Origin: Caulobacteraceae bacterium
GTDB lineage: Bacteria > Pseudomonadota > Alphaproteobacteria > Caulobacterales > Caulobacteraceae
DNA: 17,193 nucleotides
Direction of reading: 5' to 3'
NCBI GenBank assembly: GCA_003136615.1
Contig: PLFA01000153.1
Coordinates: forward strand, 82,029-99,221
Shown here in pieces: positions 1-7,178 of this stretch (within the stretch, counting starts at the first letter, position 1; the number at the start of each line of letters is the position of its first letter). Both the position numbers and the translations under genes were made by a program. Under the pieces are notes generated by a model. It searched no databases. It saw nothing but the letters and a program-made list of their open reading frames with translations, and was not told where the DNA came from.

Positions 1-225
1 CCCACCGGACCCGACACAGCGGACGTGACCGGCGACCTGACTCTCCATGGCGTCACCCGCCCGCTCATCCTTCACGCGCACATCAAGGCGATCACACCCA
101 GCAGCCTGAACCTCGAGGCCCGGGGCCGTCTTAATCGCACCGACTATGGCGTCTCGACTCGCGTCCCCCTCCTGGGCGATGAGGTGGAGGTCATATTGGG
201 GGCCGTGTTCCAACGCGCCCCTTGA
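1..225 (+). CDS. YceI family protein, C-terminal part (5' end outside window)
   Basis: This is the open 3' end of a gene entering from the left; about 74 residues are visible. The segment begins around TGDLTLHGVTRP, the typical YceI strand motif. It continues with a second conserved stretch, RLNRTDYGVSTRVPLLGDEV, and ends at TGA (223-225). YceI proteins are lipocalin-like beta-barrels, usually periplasmic, that bind isoprenoid or other amphiphilic ligands. The visible part covers only the last strands, so signal peptide and ligand specificity cannot be judged. The next gene begins within about 15 bases on the same strand, which suggests co-transcription. Family assignment is fairly secure; the physiological role is unknown. 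Confidence 0.8.
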   Translation, partial: PTGPDTADVTGDLTLHGVTRPLILHAHIKAITPSSLNLEARGRLNRTDYGVSTRVPLLGDEVEVILGAVFQRAP

Positions 226-226
226 G

Positions 227-231
227 GGAGG
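227..231 (+). promoter_or_regulatory. Shine-Dalgarno deciding the TTG start at 240
   Basis: GGAGG lies 8 bases before a TTG codon at 240. The alternatives fit worse: the TTG at 222 overlaps the upstream stop and precedes this site, and the ATG at 252 is about 20 bases away. Confidence 0.5.
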
Positions 232-239
232 AGCAGGGC

Positions 240-1820
240 TTGAACTCAGGCATGGACGGCGCGGAGACGTCGCCCCTTAACGGCGCCCAGAGCCTAGTGC
301 GCACCCTCAGCGGGGCGGGGGTCGATACCTGCTTCGCAAATCCCGGCACGTCCGAGATGCACTTTGTCGCCGCCCTGGACAGCGAGCCTGGCATCCGGCC
401 GATCCTCGGCCTCTTCGAAGGCGCGGTGACGGGGATGGCGGACGGCTATGGACGCATGGCGGGAAAACCGGCGGCGACCCTGCTGCATCTGGGACCCGGC
501 CTCGCCAATGGCCTGGCAAATCTGCACAACGCCCGCCGCGCCGCCACGCCCATTGTCAATATCGTCGGCGATCACGCCACCTATCACGCTCAGTACGACG
601 CGCCCCTGGCGTCGGACGTGGCGGGCTTCGCAAGGCCCGTTTCGGGGTGGGTGCATGCCTCGATGAGCTCAAGAGACGTCGCCGCCGATGGGGCGCGGGC
701 GGTTGCGGCGGCCCTGGCGCCGCCTGGCCAGATCGCCACCCTGATCCTGCCCGCCGACACCGCTTGGAACCCCGCCGAGGGCCCCGCCCCTGCCCTGCCC
801 CGGCCGCAGCCCGCGGCGGTCAGCGACGCCGCCGTTGATCGGGCGGCGAAGGCCCTGCGCTCCGGCAAGACCGCCGCGATCCTCATGCGCGGCGCCGCCT
901 TGCAGCCGGAGGGCCTAAGCCTTGCCGGGCGGATCGCCGGCGCCACGGGCGCGCGCTTGTTGTGCGACACCTTCGCGCCGCGCGTGGCCCGGGGGGCGGG
1001 TCGCGTGGCCGTCGAGCGGATCCCCTATTTCGCCGAACAGATGGTGGAATTTCTGGCGCCGCTTGAGGTCCTGGTCCTGGTGGGCGCCAAGCCGCCGGTC
1101 GCCTTTTTCGCCTATCCGGACAAGCCGAGCTGGGGCCTGCCGGAGGGCTGCCGGGTGCTGCATCTCGCCCATCCCCATGAGGACGCTCCCTCGGCCCTCG
1201 CCGCCCTGGCCGAGGCGTTGAACGCGCCCAAAACGGGCCTCACCCCTACAGCGCTCGAAAGACCCGACTCGCCCAGCGGACGGTTCAATCATTTCAGCAT
1301 CGGCCAGATCATCGGCCGGCGGCTGCCCGAAGGCGCCATCGTTTCGGATGAGGGCGCGACCTCCGGCGGAGGGACCCTCGCGGCCACGATCACCGGGCCG
1401 CCGCATGATTGGCTTAGTCTCACGGGCGGCTCCATCGGCCAGGGCGTGCCTTTGGCCACGGGCGCGGCGGTGGGCTCGCCGGGGCGCAAGGTTGTCTGCC
1501 TCCAGGGCGACGGGGGGGCCATGTACACGCTCCAGGCCCTGTGGACCCAGGCGCGCGAGAAGCTCGACGTCACCACGGTGATTTTCGCCAACCGGGCCTA
1601 CGCCATCTTGAATGTGGAGCTCTCGCGGGTGGGCGCGCTGAATGTCGGCCCCAAGGCGCTGTCGATGCTCGACCTGCGCAACCCCGACCTCGATTTCGTC
1701 AAGCTCGCCGAGGGGATGGGCGTCGAAGCCAGCCGCGCCGAAACCCTAGAGGATTTCGACGCCCAGTTCAGCGCCGCCATGGACCAGACCGGACCCCGGC
1801 TGATCGAGGTGGTGCTTTAG
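240..1820 (+). CDS. Thiamine diphosphate-dependent enzyme, acetolactate synthase large subunit-like
   Basis: With the TTG start at 240 the protein has 526 residues; an ATG at 252 is the alternative. It has the three-domain layout of ThDP decarboxylases/carboligases. The N-terminal Pyr domain has NPGTSEMHF and the cofactor-activating glutamate in FEGAVTGMADGYGRM (about E60). A less conserved middle domain follows. The C-terminal PP domain carries GDGGAMYTLQALW (GDG about 423-425), and Asn about 451 in FANRAYAI completes the Mg-ThDP motif. The NPGTSEM start resembles benzoylformate decarboxylase and the catabolic ALS-like group more than biosynthetic IlvB. No regulatory subunit gene (ilvH/ilvN) is adjacent, which argues against a role in branched-chain amino acid synthesis. 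The substrate is probably a 2-keto acid but cannot be named. The gene follows the YceI gene closely and its last 4 bases overlap the convergent dehydrogenase gene. Confidence 0.85.
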   Translation: MNSGMDGAETSPLNGAQSLVRTLSGAGVDTCFANPGTSEMHFVAALDSEPGIRPILGLFEGAVTGMADGYGRMAGKPAATLLHLGPGLANGLANLHNARRAATPIVNIVGDHATYHAQYDAPLASDVAGFARPVSGWVHASMSSRDVAADGARAVAAALAPPGQIATLILPADTAWNPAEGPAPALPRPQPAAVSDAAVDRAAKALRSGKTAAILMRGAALQPEGLSLAGRIAGATGARLLCDTFAPRVARGAGRVAVERIPYFAEQMVEFLAPLEVLVLVGAKPPVAFFAYPDKPSWGLPEGCRVLHLAHPHEDAPSALAALAEALNAPKTGLTPTALERPDSPSGRFNHFSIGQIIGRRLPEGAIVSDEGATSGGGTLAATITGPPHDWLSLTGGSIGQGVPLATGAAVGSPGRKVVCLQGDGGAMYTLQALWTQAREKLDVTTVIFANRAYAILNVELSRVGALNVGPKALSMLDLRNPDLDFVKLAEGMGVEASRAETLEDFDAQFSAAMDQTGPRLIEVVL

Positions 1821-2842
1821 ACGACTCTGGCCGCGATGAGGCTCCGGGCGCAGTCGAGGATGGTCTCGTCGATGGGGCGGGGGCGCCAGTCCAGAATCCG
1901 CGCGGCCTTGGCGGAGCTGAATTCGCGGCGGCGCCCGAGGCTGGGGGTGACCGATTTCAGGTCGCGATCAAAAAGCGCCACCAGGCGCAGGAGAAAATCG
2001 GGCGCCTTGCCGGTGGGAACCTTGGCCGCCGCTTCGCCCAGGCGGGCGCGCAGGAGGGTCGCCATATCGGCCATCCAGGCGAAGTCGCCGGCGGCGATGA
2101 ACCGCTCGCCCGCCGCCTCGGGCGTTGTCATGGCGCGGATATGCAGATCGGCCACGTCGCGCGCATCGACGATGTTGAAGCCCAGGCGCGGCACGCCCGG
2201 CACCTTGCCCGAGAGCAGGCGCTGGATGACCTGCACGGAATCGGAAAAATCAGCGCTGAGAACAGGCCCCAGGACCAGGGCCGGATTGACGGTCGCCAGC
2301 GTGATGGCGCCGCCGGACGCAGCCACGAAATCCCAGGCCGCGCGTTCGGCGATCACCTTGGAGCGGGAATAGGCGCCGACGCCCGGCTCGTCGGGGTTGG
2401 TCCACACGGTCTCATCGGTCTTCCCATCGGAGGTCCCGCCAGGCGGGCTGGCCGCGGCCACGGAGGAGGTCATGACCACATGTTTCACGCCGCCCTTCAC
2501 CGCCGCCTTCAGGGCGCGCACGGCGCCGTCCCGGGCCGGAATAATCAGGTCATAGGGATCGCGAGGCTCAGGTACGCCCAGGGGGGACGCCACATGCAGC
2601 ATATAGTCCGCGCCGTCGGCCGCCGCGTCCCAGCCGGCGTCCGAGGTCAAATTGGCTGCGTAGAAGGTGAGACGGTCCTCAGGGTCCACGGCCCCCGCGA
2701 TGGCGCCACGAACGGCGGCTTCTCGCGACAGATCCCGGATGGTCGTGCGGACCGTGTAGCCGCGCTGCAGCAGGGTGACGATGCACCAGCCGCCGATATA
2801 GCCCGAGCCGCCGCTCACAAGCACGGTCCCGCCGTCGGCCAT
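1817..2842 (-). CDS. NAD(P)-dependent extended SDR, dihydroflavonol 4-reductase-like
   Basis: A 341-residue protein of the extended short-chain dehydrogenase/reductase family (NAD-dependent epimerase/dehydratase). The N-terminal Rossmann motif GGSGYIG is at residues 11-17. The catalytic serine lies in MTSSVAA (about 126-127), and the YxxxK pair is Y158/K162 in AYSRSKVIAE. NPALVLGPVL and FNIVDARDVADLH are typical of the dihydroflavonol reductase/cinnamoyl-CoA reductase-like branch. In bacteria such proteins reduce aldehydes or ketones of unknown identity, so the plant substrate should not be inferred. ATG at 2842 is preceded by GGGGAGG with a 5-base spacer, which supports this start. The gene is convergent with the ThDP enzyme and divergent from the TonB receptor, with a 190-base shared upstream region. 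Confidence 0.85.
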   Translation of the reverse strand: MADGGTVLVSGGSGYIGGWCIVTLLQRGYTVRTTIRDLSREAAVRGAIAGAVDPEDRLTFYAANLTSDAGWDAAADGADYMLHVASPLGVPEPRDPYDLIIPARDGAVRALKAAVKGGVKHVVMTSSVAAASPPGGTSDGKTDETVWTNPDEPGVGAYSRSKVIAERAAWDFVAASGGAITLATVNPALVLGPVLSADFSDSVQVIQRLLSGKVPGVPRLGFNIVDARDVADLHIRAMTTPEAAGERFIAAGDFAWMADMATLLRARLGEAAAKVPTGKAPDFLLRLVALFDRDLKSVTPSLGRRREFSSAKAARILDWRPRPIDETILDCARSLIAARVV

Positions 2843-3019
2843 CTTAGCCTCCCCGATTGATCTTGACGGCGATCAGATGAGCCGGACGGAGGGGAAAGGC
2901 AAGCGGCCCTGTTGCGGCGTCGCAAAAGCTTAACCAAAGCATCACTGAAATATCACGGACCAGACGTAAACCGCCGATTGGTCGTCAAGCACACCGACAA
3001 GGGGCGTGCCTGGGCGTTT

Positions 3020-3025
3020 GGGGGA
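3020..3025 (+). promoter_or_regulatory. Shine-Dalgarno deciding the ATG start at 3033
   Basis: GGGGGA stands 7 bases before the ATG at 3033. The frame is also open from a GTG at 3006, but that start lacks a good ribosome site and would put nine extra residues before the signal peptide. Confidence 0.45.
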
Positions 3026-3032
3026 CCTTCTG

Positions 3033-5429
3033 ATGAGCACGTTCAACATCCGCGCCGCGCGTGGGACTTTGCTCGTTGCGTCAAGTGTGGCGGCGATCCT
3101 CACAGGTCTGGCCGCCCGCGCCGCGGATGTCGTGCCCACCGCGCCCCCAACCGACGCGACCGCCGTGAACGAGCTGGTGGTTACGGCCACCAAGACCTCG
3201 CGGTCGGCCGTCTCAATCCCAAACCGGGAAATCCAGAAGATCCTCCCCGGCATCAATCCTCTCAAGGCGATCCAGACCCTGCCGGGCGTGGTCTTCGAGA
3301 CGGCGGACCCCTGGGGCAACAACGAGCAGAACGAGACTTTGTACGTTCACGGATTTAGCCTTCAGCAGCTCGGCTTCACCTTTGACGGCGTGCCGCTTGG
3401 CGACCAGCAGTATGGCAATTACAATGGCCTCAGCCCCTCGCGCGCGGTGACCAGCGAGAATGTCCGCGCGGTCACCCTGGAGTCCGGCGCGGGCGATCTG
3501 GGGACGGCCTCCACCAGCAATCTGGGCGGCACGATCGCCACCTTCTCCGCCGACCCCACCCGTGAGCCCGGTCTCCACATCGCGGAAACCGCAGGGAGTT
3601 ACGACACCACGCGCACCTTCATCCGCGCCAATACGGGGGACCTCGCCCCCGGCAGCGACCTCTATATCTCCTATCTGCATCAGAGCGCCCGGGCCTGGGA
3701 TTTCGACGGCTTCCAGAAGGACGATCAGGTCAACCTGAAGTTTGTGCACGAGGACGCCAAGGGAAAGCTCACCCTGTTCTATGACTTCGACACCAAGGTC
3801 GAACCCAACGAAGACTCCATCGTCTATGGGCCGAACGATCCCGATCCGCCCTATACGCGGCCCTTTCTCTATCCAAACCTCGCCGCGTGCCTGGCTTATG
3901 TGGCGCCGAAAGGCACCCCCCCGGCCGCGGCCAAGGACAATTTCAGCAATTGCTTCAGCGCCGCACAGCGCCTCGATGAGCTCGGCTACGCCAAGTACGA
4001 ATATAAGGTCACGCCGGACCTCACCTGGACCAGCCAGATCTATGGCCACTACGACTATGGACGCGGGATCGTCGCCGGGGCGATCAACCAGGCGGGTCTG
4101 CCTGGCCTTTTCAGCGCCTACTACCCAACCGACACCGCCTCACAGCTCCTCAGCGTCTTCGGCGGCGAAGGCTATGCCGTGCGGACCACGGAATATCTGA
4201 TCGACCGCGGCGGCCTTATCAACAACTTGGATTGGAACCTGGGCGACCATCAGATCGAGGGCGGCGTCTGGTGGGAGCACAACTATTCCACCGCGACCCG
4301 CGTCTGGTACCCTTTCGACGCCTATTCCACCGACACCTCGCCCTATGACATCCCCACCCACTATAATTTCGAACAGTATAAGAGCGTTATCGAGAACAAT
4401 GTGGTGGTCTTGCACCTGCAGGACTCCTGGCGGATCATCCCCTCGGTGCTCGTTCAGGCGGGCTTCAAGTCCAGCCTTCAGTTCGCGGACGGTTATTTCC
4501 CGATCAACCAGGTCAATCCGGTGGGCGTCACACCCGCGTCCAACAGCTACGTCCATTACCCCTCGGGAGAGATCAACACGCTAAAGTGGTTTCTACCCCA
4601 GGCCGGCGTGGTGTGGGACGCGACCCGCGACGAGCAGATCTTCTTCAACGTGCAGAACAATGTGCGTCAGTTCATCACCTATGGCGCCTCGGGCCTCTCG
4701 CCCTGGAGCCTGCCCACCCAGACCGCCTTCAACCTCTTCAAGGCCGACACCAAGCCGGAAACCTCATGGACCTATGAGCTCGGCCTGCGCGAACACCGGG
4801 AAGTGGATTTCGGCCCCCTCACCGCCATTGAGGGCCAGATCAATTTCTACCACGTGGATTTCTATGACCGCCTGCTGCAGATCAGCTCCACGCCCGTCAT
4901 CCTATCGCTGGTCTCGGGGCCGTCGATCCTGGCCAATGTGGGCAGCGTGAAGACCAACGGGGTGGACATCGCCGGCACCCTGCATTTCGGCCCGCACTTC
5001 TCCTTCTATGACGGCCTGTCCTTCAACAGCTCCATCTATCAAGGCGATTATGTGAGCGGCTCAAGCACGGTGGCGACGGCGGGTAAGATCGTGCCGGGCG
5101 ATCCCCAGTGGGCGAACAAGTTCATCGCCAGCACGACGTGGGGTCCTATTGAGGGCCAGGTGAGTGGCGAGTTCATCGGTAAGCGCTACGCCACCTATAC
5201 CAATGACCTGTCGGTCCCGAGCTATTTCATCGTCGGTCTGGAGGCCAGCTTCAGCCTGCCCGTGCCCCAGGGATATTATGTGAAGGCGGCGAAGGTGTCG
5301 GTCAATGTGACCAACATCGGGGACGAAAAGGGCGTCTCCACCGTGGTCGTTGGCGCGGCCTCGGGGACCTACAACGTATATCCCCTGCCCCCGGTGATGG
5401 CCTTCGCGACGATCCAGGCGGATTTCTAG
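3033..5429 (+). CDS. TonB-dependent outer-membrane receptor
   Basis: From ATG 3033 this is a 798-residue outer-membrane receptor. A signal peptide occupies about residues 1-31, with a basic start, a hydrophobic core and an ARA-A cleavage region. It is followed by a TonB-box-like NELVVTATK near residues 46-54 and a plug domain with LKAIQTLPGV, LYVHGFSLQQLGFTFDGVPL and SNLGGTIA. The rest is rich in aromatic residues and alternating strands, as in a 22-stranded barrel, and ends in Phe (TIQADF), as expected for BAM-assembled proteins. Two cysteines, C286 and C307, flank a short insert and could form a disulfide in an extracellular loop. The substrate cannot be read from the sequence; there is no His-rich loop of the ZnuD kind. 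No sigma/anti-sigma pair adjoins it. An orphan exbD lies 2.8 kb downstream. Confidence 0.9.
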   Translation: MSTFNIRAARGTLLVASSVAAILTGLAARAADVVPTAPPTDATAVNELVVTATKTSRSAVSIPNREIQKILPGINPLKAIQTLPGVVFETADPWGNNEQNETLYVHGFSLQQLGFTFDGVPLGDQQYGNYNGLSPSRAVTSENVRAVTLESGAGDLGTASTSNLGGTIATFSADPTREPGLHIAETAGSYDTTRTFIRANTGDLAPGSDLYISYLHQSARAWDFDGFQKDDQVNLKFVHEDAKGKLTLFYDFDTKVEPNEDSIVYGPNDPDPPYTRPFLYPNLAACLAYVAPKGTPPAAAKDNFSNCFSAAQRLDELGYAKYEYKVTPDLTWTSQIYGHYDYGRGIVAGAINQAGLPGLFSAYYPTDTASQLLSVFGGEGYAVRTTEYLIDRGGLINNLDWNLGDHQIEGGVWWEHNYSTATRVWYPFDAYSTDTSPYDIPTHYNFEQYKSVIENNVVVLHLQDSWRIIPSVLVQAGFKSSLQFADGYFPINQVNPVGVTPASNSYVHYPSGEINTLKWFLPQAGVVWDATRDEQIFFNVQNNVRQFITYGASGLSPWSLPTQTAFNLFKADTKPETSWTYELGLREHREVDFGPLTAIEGQINFYHVDFYDRLLQISSTPVILSLVSGPSILANVGSVKTNGVDIAGTLHFGPHFSFYDGLSFNSSIYQGDYVSGSSTVATAGKIVPGDPQWANKFIASTTWGPIEGQVSGEFIGKRYATYTNDLSVPSYFIVGLEASFSLPVPQGYYVKAAKVSVNVTNIGDEKGVSTVVVGAASGTYNVYPLPPVMAFATIQADF

Positions 5430-5433
5430 GGCG

Positions 5434-5556
5434 CGCCGGACGGCGGATTGACTCGCCGCCTCCCCGAGCCTACCCAGGAATGCGTTTTCGCGAGGTTTAA
5501 GATGCGTCTCTCACCCCTTACCCATGGAATGCCGGCCACCGCCGCGCCGTCCGGCG
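5434..5556. repeat. 12-base inverted repeat pair flanking the post-receptor intergenic region
   Basis: CGCCGGACGGCG at 5434-5445, just after the receptor stop codon, is the exact reverse complement of CGCCGTCCGGCG at 5545-5556. Each arm is itself nearly palindromic. In a transcript the two could pair over about 100 bases. In DNA of this GC content such a match may be chance. Confidence 0.35.
5448..5476 (+). promoter_or_regulatory. Weak candidate promoter ahead of the leader ORF
   Basis: TTGACT (5448-5453) matches the -35 consensus in five of six bases. A 17-base spacer is followed by TACCCA (5471-5476), a poor -10 element. If used, it would start a transcript near 5483 covering the small ORF and the terminator. 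Confidence 0.2.
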
Positions 5557-5597
5557 GGGTGGGCCGTCGCATCGCTCGCGAGGAGATCGCCGCTTAA
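5502..5597 (+). CDS. Possible 31-residue leader peptide ORF
   Basis: A short ORF starts at ATG 5502 and stops at TAA 5595-5597. GAGG lies 6 bases before the ATG, which is good spacing. The peptide begins MRLSPLTHGM and ends RRIAREEIAA; it has no recognisable domain, signal peptide or run of one amino acid. It sits between the TonB receptor and the MATE pump and is followed 33 bases later by an intrinsic terminator, the layout expected of a regulatory leader peptide. It could equally be a chance ORF in GC-rich DNA; no homologue is recognised. The rest of the 5430-5727 stretch holds the inverted repeat and terminator listed separately. Confidence 0.25.
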   Translation: MRLSPLTHGMPATAAPSGGVGRRIAREEIAA

Positions 5598-5629
5598 GGG
5601 TCAGCTAATCAGCCCCCACTAAGCCTCCG

Positions 5630-5667
5630 CCCCTCCCGAGCCCTGAAGGCGCTTTGGAGGGGTTTTT
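5630..5667 (+). terminator. Rho-independent terminator upstream of the MATE gene
   Basis: CCCCTCC (5630-5636) pairs exactly with GGAGGGG (5656-5662) and is followed at once by TTTTT (5663-5667). An inner GCC/GGC pairing around CTGAA can extend the stem. It lies about 200 bases after the receptor stop codon and 60 bases before the MATE start. It may end the receptor transcript, an independent small RNA, or a MATE leader by attenuation. Confidence 0.7.
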
Positions 5668-5727
5668 CATGCCCGTTCTTCCCCCAAAAAACGCTCTCAA
5701 GGCTCGGCCCTGAACAAGGTTCACGTC

Positions 5728-7173
5728 GTGTCCGACGTTATCGACAAGACCGTTCTCGCTACGGCGAAAGCCGCTCACCCCCGCCGCCCGGCGTGGCTTA
5801 CGGAAGCGCGCGCCATGGTCGTGCTCGCCACGCCCCTGATCCTGACCCAGCTCGCCCAGATGGCCATCGGGACCACCGACCTCATCCTGCTGGGCCGTTT
5901 CAGCCAAAGCGCGCTCGCCGCCGCGGCCATTGGCAATACGATCTTTTATCTTGGCTGGCTGGCCGGCGGGGGCCCGGCCGCGGCCGTCGCGCCGATGATC
6001 GCTCAACATCTTGGTGCGCGACCCCGCGCTCGAGGCGGCGTTCGAACCTCCCTGCGCATGGGACTGTGGGCGGTCGCCATAACCTCGGCGATCATGATTC
6101 CGGTCATGTGGTCGGCCGAGCCGATCCTGAGGGCTCTGGGTCAGGCGCCAGCCCTCGCCCACATGGCGGGCCAGTTCTGTTTCATTCTCGCCTTCGGTCT
6201 GCCTTTTGCGGTGGGCTATCAGGCGCTGCGCAACTTCGCCACGGCTCTGGGACGGCCCCGCGCCGCTATGGTGGTCATGATCGTCACCATCGCCTTCAAC
6301 GCCGTGGCGGGATGGATCCTCATCTTCGGCCATCTGGGCGCGCCGCGCCTGGGCATCGTGGGCTCCGGGCTGGCGACGGCCTCGTCGGCCGTGTTCAGCT
6401 TCCTGGCCATGCTGGCGGTCGTCCATGTTGATCCAACCTTGCGCGCCTATCGCGTCACCCGGCGTCTCCACCGCCCCGCGCGGGCCAAGCTGGCTGAAGT
6501 GTTTCGCCTCGGCCTGCCGATCGGCATGACCATGACCTTCGAGGCCATGATGTTCAACGCCATGACCCTGCTGATGGGAACCTTCGGGACCGTCAGCCTC
6601 GCGGCAAACCAGATCGCGCTGAATGTCGGCTCCATAACCTTCATGGTCCCGCTAGGGATCGGCATGGCCGCAACCGTGCGGGTCGGGATGGCGGCGGGAG
6701 CGGGGGACATAGCCGGCGCGCGGCGATCGGGGCTCACGGCGTTTGGCCTGGCGACCTGTTTCATGCTGATCGTGGGGACGCTCATCGCCCTGGAGAGCCG
6801 GCCCATCGCCGCGCTTTATCTGCGCAGCGGATCCGCCGCCGACGCGGCGGCCATCGCGCTGGCGGCCCTGTTCCTGAAATGCGCCGCGGGCTTCCAGGTG
6901 TTTGACGGGATCCAGGTGGTGGGCGCCTTCTCCCTGCGCGGCCTGAAGGACGCCCGCATGCCCATGATCCTGGCCGGCGGCGCCTATTGGCTGGTGGGCG
7001 CGCCCCTGTGTGTGATCCTGGCTCTGAGCCTTCATATGCGGGGCCTGGGGATCTGGATCGGCTTTATTGTGAGCCTGGCCACGGCCGCCACCGCCATGAG
7101 CGTGCGCTTCTGGATGTTGACGCGGCCATCCCAGCGCCCCGCCTTTGCGCCCGCGCGGCCAGAGCTTACATAG
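5728..7173 (+). CDS. MATE family multidrug/cation efflux transporter (NorM-like)
   Basis: A 481-residue inner-membrane protein with about 12 hydrophobic segments in two related halves, the usual size for the MATE family. These pumps export cationic drugs, dyes or metabolites in exchange for Na+ or H+. Residues at the positions of the known ion-coupling acids are present: D51 in GTTDLILLGR, E272 in FEAMMFNAM, and D393 in FDGIQVVGAFSLRGLKDAR, matching the NorM motif with its aspartate. The start is GTG 5728, with a modest AAGG eight bases upstream. The N-terminus is an extended soluble segment before the first helix. The cobW-type gene follows after only 5 bases, so the two are almost certainly co-transcribed. 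A terminator and possible leader ORF lie upstream. The exported substrate is not predictable from sequence. Confidence 0.9.
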   Translation: MSDVIDKTVLATAKAAHPRRPAWLTEARAMVVLATPLILTQLAQMAIGTTDLILLGRFSQSALAAAAIGNTIFYLGWLAGGGPAAAVAPMIAQHLGARPRARGGVRTSLRMGLWAVAITSAIMIPVMWSAEPILRALGQAPALAHMAGQFCFILAFGLPFAVGYQALRNFATALGRPRAAMVVMIVTIAFNAVAGWILIFGHLGAPRLGIVGSGLATASSAVFSFLAMLAVVHVDPTLRAYRVTRRLHRPARAKLAEVFRLGLPIGMTMTFEAMMFNAMTLLMGTFGTVSLAANQIALNVGSITFMVPLGIGMAATVRVGMAAGAGDIAGARRSGLTAFGLATCFMLIVGTLIALESRPIAALYLRSGSAADAAAIALAALFLKCAAGFQVFDGIQVVGAFSLRGLKDARMPMILAGGAYWLVGAPLCVILALSLHMRGLGIWIGFIVSLATAATAMSVRFWMLTRPSQRPAFAPARPELT

Positions 7174-7178
7174 ACGCC

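Noticed and set aside
1541..2860. 439-residue plus-strand open frame
   Set aside because: It lies opposite the SDR gene and across the end of the ThDP enzyme; composition is shadow-like (Gly, Arg, His, Gln) and no motif is recognised.
3213..4049. 278-residue minus-strand frame inside the TonB receptor
   Set aside because: Antisense to well-conserved plug and barrel sequence, with no recognisable domain.
5605..6471. 288-residue minus-strand frame over the MATE start and the terminator
   Set aside because: Antisense shadow of the transporter, with low-complexity His/Gly/Arg composition.
6987..7178. N-terminal extension of the CobW-type GTPase
   Set aside because: It overlaps the MATE gene, and the family starts a few residues before the Walker A motif, as with ATG 7179.
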